Positions 7,133-13,429 of a DNA stretch of 13,429 nucleotides are shown piece after piece; within the stretch, counting starts at the first letter, position 1, and the number at the start of each line of letters is the position of its first letter. Source of the stretch: JBGSKY01 sp041740995. GTDB lineage: Bacteria; Planctomycetota; Planctomycetia; Pirellulales; Pirellulaceae. Position numbers and translations under genes: made by a program. The stretch is taken from contig JBGSKY010000252.1 of assembly GCA_041740995.1 (NCBI GenBank), forward strand, positions 1 to 13,429, given 5' to 3'. Under the pieces are notes generated by a model. It was not told the DNA's origin and ran no database searches. It worked only from the letters and a program-made list of their open reading frames with translations.

Positions 7133-7380
7133 AACCGCAGTTCCAATCGACTTGCCGATGGTCGTGGTGTTTCAAGGATCGCTATAAAGTCGTTGAGCGA
7201 ACTGGATTGGGAGATAGACGAACGCAAGTCATCATCGAGCAAGAGACCGTTTTCCACCAACTGCTTTCGACTTGCCCGCGTCACTTTCTCCGGTTTATCA
7301 CTCCGAAAAACCAGTTCGAAATCGACATCGATTTGCCGAGGGCCAGTGACCAGCAAAATTAGCTCGCTTGTGCTTTTCAT
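7129..7380 (-). CDS. Possible small hypothetical protein (doubtful)
   Basis: An 83-residue frame in an otherwise gene-free gap, opposite to its neighbours and overlapping the last 4 bases of the membrane-protein gene. Its translation has a balanced, protein-like composition ('QIDVDFELVFRSDKPEKV', 'RKQLVENGLLLDDDLRSS') and codon use like nearby genes, better than the Ser/Lys-rich frame on the other strand. There is no good ribosome site at ATG 7380, and no family is recognised. It may be a chance frame or a fragment. Confidence 0.3.
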   Translation of the reverse strand: MKSTSELILLVTGPRQIDVDFELVFRSDKPEKVTRASRKQLVENGLLLDDDLRSSISQSSSLNDFIAILETPRPSASRLELRF

Positions 7381-7540
7381 TCATATTCGAGGCCACGAGT
7401 TGATATATAGGACCGGGGCGTAGCTAACACATATCCTCGCCGGTCATCGGCGACCACTTGCAACACAAACAAAGCAGTTGATGTTATGTTGGATGATCCA
7501 CATCAAGCTCTTTCCGCATTCTATTCATAACGCCCCACTC
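7381..7540. promoter_or_regulatory. Upstream region of the GH39 gene
   Basis: This gap should contain the GH39 promoter; I see no confident -35/-10 pair and no operator-like palindrome. The GH39 frame is open back to TTG 7478 and ATG 7481, so part of it could be translated if a longer start is used. Confidence 0.35.
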
Positions 7541-9229
7541 ATGACGCCAAGCTTACGACGCTGCCTTTTTATTGCTCCCATTTTGACGTTTTTGTTCGCT
7601 AGCCAATCTGCATACGCGGAAGAGCCGTTCGCTGTTTCGATTGAAGTCGACGTGGCGGCTGATCAAGGTGAGCTACATCGCATTTGGCGATACTTTGGTG
7701 CTGATGAGCCGAACTATGCGTACATGAAAGATGGCCGCAAATTACTGGGCCAGCTCGGGGAACTCGCGCCCAAGCACGTCTTCTTTAGAACTCACAATCT
7801 GATGACGACTGGTCCAGGCGCGCCGGCGCTGAAGTGGGGAAGTACAAACCTTTACACCGAAGATGCCGATGGAAACCCTGTATACGATTATCGAATCGTC
7901 GATCTGATCTTCGATACCTACTTGAAGAACGATGTACGGCCCTATGTGCAACTCGGATTCATGCCACAGGCCATGTCGACTCATCCCGAACCGTACATGC
8001 ACCAATGGCGACCGGGTCTTCCGTATGACGAGGTCTACACGGGTTGGACTTATCCACCCAAAAGTTTTGAGAAGTGGGGTGAGCTGGTTTATCAATGGAC
8101 CAAGCATTGCGTCGATCGCTATGGTCGTGACGAGGTCGAGACGTGGTGGTGGGAGACGTGGAATGAGCCAAATATCGGATATTGGAAAGGGACGCCCGAA
8201 GAGTTTCAGAAGCTGCACGATTTTGCTATCGCAGGCGTGCTTCGAGCGCTGCCGACTGCTCGTGTCGGCGGTCCGGATGTTGCCGGTGATGGTGGTAATT
8301 TCTCGCGTAAGTTTTTAGAGCACTGCATCGCTGGCAAGAATTTTGCAACGGGCGAGATCGGGACACAGCTTGATTTTGTTTCGTTTCACGCCAAGGGCTC
8401 GCCCGCTTGGAAAGATGATCATATTCGCATGGGCATCGCTGCGCAATTAAAGACGATCGATACGGGCTTCGGAATAATCGCCAGCTTCCCTGAGCTCAAG
8501 AACAAACCGATCGTGATTGGCGAATCGGATCCCGAAGGTTGTGCCGCTTGCCAAGGTGATCGATATTCCTATCGCAATGGCACGATGTATTCAAGCTATA
8601 CCGCCGCTAGTTTCGCTCGCAAGCACGACCTCGCTGACAAACATGGGGTTAACCTCGAAGGTGCATTGACTTGGGCGTTCACGTTTGAGGATCAACCGTA
8701 CTTTGCTGGCTTCCGTCAACTTGCCAGCAATGGTCTTGCGATGCCGGTGCTGAATGTGTTTCGGATGATGAGCAAGATGAACGAAACAAGGATCCCCGCA
8801 GTCAGCTCGCACGCGATATCGCTTGAACAAATCGTGAATACTGGCGTGGTTGACGCGCCCGATGTAGCTGCCTTGGCCAGTCGATCGGAAAAGCAAATTG
8901 CGATCATGATCTGGCATTACCACGATGACGATCTAGTTGGTCCCGCCGCCGCCATTGAGCTGGCCGTTAGCGGGATTCCAGCTTCACTGAACCAAGTTGC
9001 AGTAACGCACTATCGAGTCGATGAATTTCACAGCAACGCTTACGATGCATGGCGACGAATGGGTTCGCCAGTGGCACCGAACCGAAAGCAATACTCCGAA
9101 TTGGAATCCGCTTCTGAACTGGCCGCGATCGACGATGCCAAACGAATTGCTGTCCAAGATGGCTTTGTAAAATTAGCGTTTGAATTGCCTCGCCAAGGCG
9201 TCTCGCTTGTGGTGCTCGATTGCGAGTAG
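7541..9229 (+). CDS. Secreted GH39-type glycoside hydrolase (beta-xylosidase-like)
   Basis: A 562-residue exported enzyme with the clan GH-A signature of family 39 (beta-xylosidases, alpha-L-iduronidases and relatives), retaining hydrolases with a TIM barrel. The acid/base Glu209 is in 'WNEPN' (206-210), preceded by 'WWWETWNEP', and the nucleophile Glu328 in 'IVIGESDPEG'. An N-terminal 'RIWRYFGADEPNY' segment and 'FVSFHAKG' fit the barrel core; the last 150 residues form a beta-rich accessory domain. I chose ATG 7541 because it gives a classical signal peptide ('MTPSLRRCL' to 'SAYA'). Upstream TTG 7478 or ATG 7481 would add an unlikely leader, although no site has a clear ribosome sequence. 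Substrate could be xylan side chains or another uronate/xylose linkage; sequence alone does not decide. It is convergent with an esterase and near pectate lyases, so a cell-wall degradation role is likely. Confidence 0.87.
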   Translation: MTPSLRRCLFIAPILTFLFASQSAYAEEPFAVSIEVDVAADQGELHRIWRYFGADEPNYAYMKDGRKLLGQLGELAPKHVFFRTHNLMTTGPGAPALKWGSTNLYTEDADGNPVYDYRIVDLIFDTYLKNDVRPYVQLGFMPQAMSTHPEPYMHQWRPGLPYDEVYTGWTYPPKSFEKWGELVYQWTKHCVDRYGRDEVETWWWETWNEPNIGYWKGTPEEFQKLHDFAIAGVLRALPTARVGGPDVAGDGGNFSRKFLEHCIAGKNFATGEIGTQLDFVSFHAKGSPAWKDDHIRMGIAAQLKTIDTGFGIIASFPELKNKPIVIGESDPEGCAACQGDRYSYRNGTMYSSYTAASFARKHDLADKHGVNLEGALTWAFTFEDQPYFAGFRQLASNGLAMPVLNVFRMMSKMNETRIPAVSSHAISLEQIVNTGVVDAPDVAALASRSEKQIAIMIWHYHDDDLVGPAAAIELAVSGIPASLNQVAVTHYRVDEFHSNAYDAWRRMGSPVAPNRKQYSELESASELAAIDDAKRIAVQDGFVKLAFELPRQGVSLVVLDCE

Positions 9230-9263
9230 TTCGCTTGTTAAGTAAGCGAAAGTTGCAACAACT
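9230..9263. terminator. Hairpins between convergent GH39 and esterase genes
   Basis: TTCGCTT (9230-9236) pairs exactly with AAGCGAA (9244-9250), extendable by a G-T pair. It is followed at once by a second small inverted repeat, AGTTG/CAACT (9251-9255 and 9259-9263), reaching the esterase stop codon. The whole 32-bp convergent gap is thus filled with dyad symmetry, which suggests a bidirectional transcription end. There is no long T-tract, so this is not a textbook intrinsic terminator. Confidence 0.5.
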
Positions 9264-10443
9264 ATTCCGCTTGGCGTTCGGGCGACTGGGCATCTCGGTT
9301 ACGCTCGCCGTTGCCGCGTGAACGTCTTTCCGAACGCGGCGGCTGGCTGACAAACGCCTGTGTGTCTTGAGCTGCTTTAGTTTCGACACCTGGCTTTTGC
9401 AAGAAGCCTAGATCTTCGAACCAGTCGATGAATCGATTTTGCCAAGTGCCGTAGGGTATCCCATTTCGATGCGTCAGCCCACCGCTGGCGCCGTTGGAGC
9501 CTGGGTGGTATCCGTTTCCATAGATATGCATTTCGACGTTCGGGATACTTGCGTTGAGCATCGCAGTGAAATACTCGTTTGCCCAAATCGCATGGCCTCG
9601 ATCTCCGGCACTGGCGCAGGTTATGAACGCTGGCGGCGTATTGCGAGGCACTTTCGTATTCGGATCACGTGCAAACGGCGACGGGCCTGGGTAGATGATG
9701 CCGACGAAGTCTGGGCGTGATGAGACACCAGCCAGTGGATCGGTCGCTTCATGGTTCGCAGCGTCGAATTCATCGAAGCCAACGGCGGCCGGGGCTGATA
9801 ATTCGGCACCGGCAGAGAAGCCCATAATGCCGATCTTGTTTGGATCGATTCGCCAGTCTGCGGCATACTTACGCACCATTCGAATCGCTTGAAAGGCATC
9901 GTTGACAGCGTCGGTTTCGGCGACATAACCATCGCTTCGCAGACGATTCCGCAAGATGATTGTATTGACGCCGAAGTTGTAGAAGTAAGATACGAAATCA
10001 GCACTTTCGCCGCCGACATTTAACGTCCGATGCCCTCCGCCTGCGGCCAGAATAATTGCCGAACCCGTGTTGATACCGCCTTCGACCAGATGCACTTCAA
10101 TTGATGGGTTATGAATGTTGACGATACTTGAAATTCGACCGGGAACATTCTTCGATAGATTGTATGTCTCTGCCTCTTTCAATCGCTCCTGATTGAGAAC
10201 TGGGGAGTCCGGCGGATACAGCGGCACGACAATTCCGCCTTGCAAAATCGGCTGCGGAGCATACGGTTTGTCGGTAACTGGTCCGGGCGAAGGAACTCCG
10301 ATAGGCTGAGGAATACTCGTCGTCGCTACTTCACCCGACGTATTGTCCTGCGCATGGAGAGTAATTCCAACCAAACAGAAACCACTTGCCAGCAGGTAAT
10401 TGACATTACAAGCAAACCAATTCATTTTCAGCCAGTTCATCAT
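9262..10443 (-). CDS. Secreted alpha/beta-hydrolase esterase with Arg-rich C-terminal tail
   Basis: A 393-residue exported serine esterase related to the one at 3164-4174. The signal peptide runs to 'LHA' (residue 31), followed by a Pro-rich spacer to about 75. 'ILAAGGGHRTL' supplies the oxyanion-type loop, the nucleophile is Ser210 in 'GFSAG' preceded by 'WRIDPNKIGIM', a likely acid is Asp281 in 'ASAGDRGHA', and a His at 313 or 325 completes the triad. After the catalytic domain ends ('FEDLGFL') there is a tail of roughly 40 residues rich in Arg, Gln and Ser ('PPRSERRSRGNGERNRD'), absent from the paralogue, perhaps for binding acidic polysaccharide (inference). I chose ATG 10443, preceded by GGAACGA; TTG 10452 is an alternative. 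Probable acyl esterase on pectin or xylan, acting outside the cytoplasm. Confidence 0.85.
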   Translation of the reverse strand: MMNWLKMNWFACNVNYLLASGFCLVGITLHAQDNTSGEVATTSIPQPIGVPSPGPVTDKPYAPQPILQGGIVVPLYPPDSPVLNQERLKEAETYNLSKNVPGRISSIVNIHNPSIEVHLVEGGINTGSAIILAAGGGHRTLNVGGESADFVSYFYNFGVNTIILRNRLRSDGYVAETDAVNDAFQAIRMVRKYAADWRIDPNKIGIMGFSAGAELSAPAAVGFDEFDAANHEATDPLAGVSSRPDFVGIIYPGPSPFARDPNTKVPRNTPPAFITCASAGDRGHAIWANEYFTAMLNASIPNVEMHIYGNGYHPGSNGASGGLTHRNGIPYGTWQNRFIDWFEDLGFLQKPGVETKAAQDTQAFVSQPPRSERRSRGNGERNRDAQSPERQAE

Positions 10444-10748
10444 TCGTTCCAAAGAGAATAGGGTTATCGAGATTTAACGCGTCTAAATTTGCGTAACATT
10501 CGGAAGTGAGAGCTTTGCCAAGATCGAGCGAAGAAAATTTTCGGCTTTAGAAAGTAGCATAGGCTTCTGGCCGGTCACTATCGGAAAGTCAGGCTGGAAG
10601 CCTATCCTACTTATTGATCGCTGGATTCGAAACATCCGCCTCGGATCCATTATTGTACACCGGACCCGATCATTTGGGCGTTAGCTTGACAGCCGATTGA
10701 ACTGAGAGTGCTTACGATTCTTTGAGCGCAAATTGCGTCGGTTGCCAA
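10444..10748. other. Gap between PL10 lyase and esterase
   Basis: This 305-bp stretch separates two genes of the same orientation, so the esterase probably has its own promoter, although none can be named confidently. It has no coding potential I trust. Its main content is the long hairpin at 10552-10612, entered separately. Confidence 0.5.
10552..10612. repeat. 61-nt imperfect palindrome, REP-like dispersed repeat candidate
   Basis: ATAGGCTTC (10559-10567) is the exact reverse complement of GAAGCCTAT (10597-10605). The stem continues inward through TGGCC/GGCTG (two wobble pairs) and outward, after one C-C mismatch, through AAGTAG/CTACTT. That makes about 20 pairs around a 19-nt loop. The arm wording (AGGCTGGAAGCCTATCC) resembles intergenic repeats I associate with Rhodopirellula-type genomes (recollection, not checked). 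It lies 3' of the PL10 lyase and 5' of the esterase and may end or stabilise the lyase transcript. Confidence 0.6.
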
Positions 10749-11762
10749 TTAGCGATGAGGCCACTTGGCATAGGTGTTGGCTAAACTTTCGCCCCAGCTT
10801 CCATACCACGTGTAGCCACCGCGGCGTTCGGGATCAAGTTGTTCCACATCATATTTGACAATGCCGTCGCGATCGCAGAAGAACGGACGGTTGGTATCGA
10901 GCTCATAAAACCGTGCCCACAAAGGCCGGGCGTAAACGTCAGCGGTCAGGTTGGTTTCCGTGCCACTTTTCTTGTAGCGAAAGCCATCGATCCGCACAGA
11001 TCGAAACCATTCCATGCCATTATTTACGGCTTTGATCACTTCAGGATTCGGTCTTTCAAGGCTCATCAAAAAATTCAGAATGCCCGCGCTCTCGGCGCCA
11101 CTGAGCGACGCCAATTCGTATGCGCGAGCTTTGGTGGGTGCTAGTGTGACTTCATCGTGTTGCGCACACCAAACGGTTGGTTTACCCTCCACGATCACTT
11201 GACACTTCAAGATACAGTCGATGGCACGATCGATCGATTTCGCTGCCGCGTCACGTCGATCGCTGTCAAGAAATGCAAAGTCGTCGGACGTTGCTGCTTC
11301 TCGCAAGAACTCTATTATGCGAACCATCGAGCCGTCGTTGAACGTGATGTGCCGATGATAACCTTTGCTGAGCGGAAAATACTGAGGCCAGCCGCCGTTG
11401 GAGTATTGAGCTTCGAGTACATGGTCGAAACCGGTCAGCACCGCCGCTTTGTAATGTTCGTCGCCAGTGAGCAGGTGCGCGCGAGCAAGTGCCCGCAACT
11501 CGCCAAGCGTCGCACCGTTGTCGAACGTCCCTCGCAGTTTCGCTCGATCACCGCTGTATGACGCACTCGTTGTGTCGATATTCTTAGGCCAGTCACCATG
11601 TTGGGACTGCCACGAAAGGATGCAATTCATCGCGTCGCGTCCCTCACCGCTGATGAACCAACTATCAGGTTTCTTCGTCAAGATCTCTGCCGGAGTGGCC
11701 GCAAGGATGGATGAAGCGACCCCCATAACAATTATGAAAATGGACCAGATGCGTTGAAACAT
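10749..11762 (-). CDS. pelA: Secreted pectate lyase, PL10 family (PelA/Pel-15E)
   Basis: A 337-residue exported pectate lyase that cleaves polygalacturonate by beta-elimination, usually with calcium. The signal peptide 'MFQRIWSIFIIVMGVASSILAA' occupies the first 22 residues. Family motifs follow in order: 'TFDNGAT' (79-85), 'GGWPQYFPLSKGYHRHITFN' (123-142), 'VWCAQHDEVTL' (197-207), 'AYELASLSGAES' (214-225), 'ARPLWARFYEL' (278-288) and 'RRGGYTWYG' (313-321). The acidic and Arg residues in these blocks are those of the PL10 active cleft. The frame is open to 11894, but that start would overlap the upstream gene by 62 bp and bury the signal peptide. ATG 11762 has AAGG about 10 nt upstream. It is 70 bp behind the DUF1593 gene and probably co-transcribed with it. 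Confidence 0.92.
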   Translation of the reverse strand: MFQRIWSIFIIVMGVASSILAATPAEILTKKPDSWFISGEGRDAMNCILSWQSQHGDWPKNIDTTSASYSGDRAKLRGTFDNGATLGELRALARAHLLTGDEHYKAAVLTGFDHVLEAQYSNGGWPQYFPLSKGYHRHITFNDGSMVRIIEFLREAATSDDFAFLDSDRRDAAAKSIDRAIDCILKCQVIVEGKPTVWCAQHDEVTLAPTKARAYELASLSGAESAGILNFLMSLERPNPEVIKAVNNGMEWFRSVRIDGFRYKKSGTETNLTADVYARPLWARFYELDTNRPFFCDRDGIVKYDVEQLDPERRGGYTWYGSWGESLANTYAKWPHR

Positions 11763-11832
11763 GATTGCGAACCTTACACTAGAAATCCGTGTTGTGAGAA
11801 ATGTGCATTCGTGGTCGAACGTAGTCCGCCGA

Positions 11833-13212
11833 CTACCGAATATTGAAGAGGATACGCTGGTAACCGACAAGTGAAGGAGCGCCGTCGTCAGCAACTTCGA
11901 GAATGATATGAAGCTGCTTTCCTGGTTCGTTCGGAACGGCGAAGCTGGCTTGGTTTATCGATTCAGCTTGAGCGATTGCCACGATCGAAGTTGCCGAATC
12001 CGCCTCGGCGTATTGCCACCATTTATAAGTCAGCGCATTGCCGTCAGGATCGCTGGCTGATGCGTCGAGCTTAATATTCTCACCGGGGTTCACTTCAACC
12101 TTACGTGTTCCGTTGATGGTAGCTACCGGTGGGTGATTGGCGTGCTCAAAATCCTTCGTACACCAGTCAATTCGAGCGGCGAAGTCGTTTTGTGCTGCTG
12201 GAACCCAACGCCAATACATTTTGTTCGCGTTGCCGTCGTCAGCCAACATCTTGTCCGTGATGTGATTCGGAAAAGCGGGATCGTCGTACGCTGAGCGTCC
12301 GCCCCAACCGCCAAGGGTGTAATCGAGATCCGCAGCAAGACCGTTGTTAATCAGGTGAAGAAATGATGGCGTGTCTCCCTCGCTGATGTAGCTTTGCGGT
12401 GTCATCGCGCCGAGTATTCCGTGACCGCGTTTTACATTTTCGTTTAACCAAGCGGGTTTCATATACTCCTGAATCTCCGGTGGGTTAGCACTTGGCCTGT
12501 CCTGCTTCCTCGCTTGGTCATAGCTTTCATAGTCCCAGACGTTATCCCATTTGTAGGCCTCGTTAATGTACGCTTCCGGAATGTTGGTTTGGATCCAAGC
12601 TCCACCGCCGTCTTGATACCAGATGCAATAGATACGAATGCGAGAAACCGCGTACTCAAATCTATCCGTCGGGTATTCCGTCTTTAGTTTCCAAAGCGCA
12701 TAAGCTGTTGTGTTCGCGCCGCCCCAGGATAGAACATGCACCGGACGAGGGTCATCGTCCAATAGCGTGTCGATAATTAGCTGAGCACCAGCCGTGTCCT
12801 TCGTTTGCATGTCGGGCGGAGCGGTCCAAAGGTCTGCCTCGGTCTCGTTGCCGATTCGCATTACGCTGCGCAACAAATCTGTTTCGGGATAGTCAGGATT
12901 GTGCTTTCGCAAGTTCGGTAGAACCTGTTCGTAGGCTTCGAGTTGTGCCTCAATCCATTTCTCGTCGCTGTGACCGTGTTTTTGAAACTTGGAATTAACT
13001 TGAACGATGCCGACCACATCAAAGTCGCATGTGTACAGCAGGAATCGGATCATCGAACTGCGATCATCTACCTCTCCGTCCGTAGTTGCAATCACACGAG
13101 GCTTTACTGTGGAGTTTGCATCGATCGCTGATGCACTGTGACAGGAAAATAGGCTGGCGATTGCGATAATCCCAGCAGAGAAATGGTTCGTCAGTCGAGA
13201 GAGGATATTCAT
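11833..13212 (-). CDS. Secreted DUF1593 nucleoside-hydrolase-like protein with Ig-like C-terminus
   Basis: A 459-residue exported protein. The signal peptide ends at 'SHSASA' (about residue 29). Residues 37-340 form the DUF1593 domain, related in fold to inosine-uridine nucleoside hydrolases; 'TTDGEVDDRSSM' (43-54) carries the acidic metal-binding cluster Asp45, Asp49 and Asp50. 'VLSWGGANTTAYAL' and 'GGWGGRSAYDDP' are further family blocks. Residues about 360-459 are an Ig/PKD-like beta domain ('HPPVATINGTRKVEVNPGENI', 'LDASASDPDGN') of the Sde182 C-terminal type. Members have been annotated as cellulose-binding, but the reaction is not established to my knowledge. The ATG has GGAAAT 6-8 nt upstream. 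It sits between two pectate-lyase-type genes, suggesting action on pectin-derived glycosides (inference). Confidence 0.9.
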   Translation of the reverse strand: MNILSRLTNHFSAGIIAIASLFSCHSASAIDANSTVKPRVIATTDGEVDDRSSMIRFLLYTCDFDVVGIVQVNSKFQKHGHSDEKWIEAQLEAYEQVLPNLRKHNPDYPETDLLRSVMRIGNETEADLWTAPPDMQTKDTAGAQLIIDTLLDDDPRPVHVLSWGGANTTAYALWKLKTEYPTDRFEYAVSRIRIYCIWYQDGGGAWIQTNIPEAYINEAYKWDNVWDYESYDQARKQDRPSANPPEIQEYMKPAWLNENVKRGHGILGAMTPQSYISEGDTPSFLHLINNGLAADLDYTLGGWGGRSAYDDPAFPNHITDKMLADDGNANKMYWRWVPAAQNDFAARIDWCTKDFEHANHPPVATINGTRKVEVNPGENIKLDASASDPDGNALTYKWWQYAEADSATSIVAIAQAESINQASFAVPNEPGKQLHIILEVADDGAPSLVGYQRILFNIR

Positions 13213-13247
13213 TAGATTTCCATGTTAAAATTCGGGACACATTCTAG

Positions 13248-13264
13248 GATGATTTAAAATCATC
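13248..13264. promoter_or_regulatory. 17-bp palindrome upstream of the DUF1593 gene
   Basis: GATGATT (13248-13254) and AATCATC (13258-13264) form a perfect 7-bp inverted repeat around TAA, 36 bp upstream of the DUF1593 start and about 50 bp beyond the upstream stop. On the minus strand no T-run follows it, so an operator, or a hairpin in the leader, is as likely as a terminator. Confidence 0.4.
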
Positions 13265-13312
13265 GTTTTTCGCGCTACCGATGTAAAAGTTGATCGCACT
13301 CGATGACAACCT

Positions 13313-13429
13313 TTATTGAATACTGTTGATGTACATTTCCAGCATAGTATAGCCGTCCGCGCTTGTAGTATTGCCATCCAAGGCACTGTTTGGATTGAGT
13401 CCTTGCGATAATTCCCAAGCGTCAGGTAT
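13313..13429 (-). CDS. C-terminus of a probable secreted pectate lyase (truncated by the window edge)
   Basis: The last 38 codons and TAA stop of a gene that continues past the right edge. It reads 'PDAWELSQGLNPNSALDGN', then 'DGYTMLEMYINSI', which matches the conserved tail seen after a 'DxDxDGMPDxWE' calcium-binding (thrombospondin type 3-like) motif at the end of many planctomycete and Bacteroidetes pectate lyases (PL1-type). The catalytic domain is outside the window, so the family call rests on the tail and on the neighbouring PL10 and DUF1593 genes. The frame is open to the edge, and the gene lies 100 bp upstream of the DUF1593 gene in the same direction, so the three likely form one operon. 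Another tail-bearing secreted enzyme is possible. Confidence 0.65.
   Translation of the reverse strand: MPDAWELSQGLNPNSALDGNTTSADGYTMLEMYINSIQ

Noticed and set aside
7193..7423. Plus-strand 76-codon frame before the GH39 gene
   Set aside because: Ser/Lys/Arg-rich shadow-like translation, no ribosome site; the opposite frame looks marginally more protein-like, and even that one is doubtful.
7478..7540. Longer GH39 start at TTG 7478 or ATG 7481
   Set aside because: It would put about 20 residues with His and hydrophobics in front of an otherwise standard signal peptide; ATG 7541 starts exactly at the signal peptide.
7742..8318. Antisense and overlapping frames of 110-158 codons within the GH39 gene
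   Set aside because: They lie across the conserved catalytic region of GH39 and show no motif of their own.
9621..10019. 132-codon minus-strand frame inside the second esterase
   Set aside because: It is an out-of-frame shadow of a clearly recognisable esterase with catalytic motifs; composition is Ser/Arg-rich and unstructured.
11763..11894. Longer PL10 start overlapping the DUF1593 gene
   Set aside because: The added 44 residues have no domain, would overlap the upstream coding end and displace the signal peptide from the N-terminus.
1..13429. CRISPR array, tRNA, rRNA, prophage or defence genes
   Set aside because: No regularly spaced repeats, cloverleaf-like sequence, rRNA core motif, or phage, restriction or toxin-antitoxin signature was seen on either strand.

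Overview
The window looks like chromosomal DNA of a planctomycete, most likely a Rhodopirellula-like member of the Pirellulaceae. Four things point there: a large secreted beta-repeat protein ending in the dockerin-like module (a 'YFGNAIGE' motif, then an EF-hand-like loop) common in that group; a PEP-CTERM protein directly behind it; a short CsrA; and many secreted carbohydrate-active enzymes with long, loosely packed intergenic regions. The taxonomic call is inference from protein style; there is no rRNA in the window.

Layout. 1-2771 (+): the 3' end of a giant surface or adhesin-like gene, then a 225-residue PEP-CTERM protein 26 bp downstream. 3164-4174 (-): secreted alpha/beta-hydrolase esterase. 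4175-4663: no gene, but the catalytic 3' end (domains V and VI) of a group II intron at 4573-4632. 4664-4873 (-): csrA. 5089-5355 (+): a VF530/DUF2132 nucleic-acid-binding protein, followed about 270 bp later by a decayed, frameshifted partial copy of itself (5622-5767). 5832-7132 (+): two uncharacterised genes joined by an ATGA overlap, the second a three-TM membrane protein. 7541-9229 (+): secreted GH39-type glycoside hydrolase, convergent with 9262-10443 (-), a second secreted esterase. 10749-13429 (-): a pectin-degradation set transcribed leftward: the C-terminus of a probable pectate lyase (cut by the window edge), a DUF1593 nucleoside-hydrolase-like protein, and a PL10 (PelA/Pel-15E) pectate lyase.

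How the genes fit together. The right half (about 7.5-13.4 kb) reads as a plant or algal cell-wall polysaccharide locus. Two lyases would cut polygalacturonate, the GH39 enzyme would act on xylosidic or related linkages, and the two related esterases would remove acyl groups that block the other enzymes. All of them carry export signals except the edge-truncated one, whose N-terminus is not visible. No transporter or sugar-sensing regulator is visible, and no TonB/SusCD genes are seen. The left part is surface or exopolysaccharide-associated protein export. The middle (4.2-5.8 kb) is a scarred region holding an intron end, short tandem repeats, an inverted repeat and a dead gene copy.

The clearest non-gene findings are the group II intron D5-D6 fold without a reverse transcriptase gene, the decayed VF530 duplication, and a 61-nt imperfect hairpin at 10552-10612 that resembles a dispersed genomic repeat. 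I see no CRISPR array, tRNA, rRNA, prophage or defence system, and no convincing case for a wholly new biological system.
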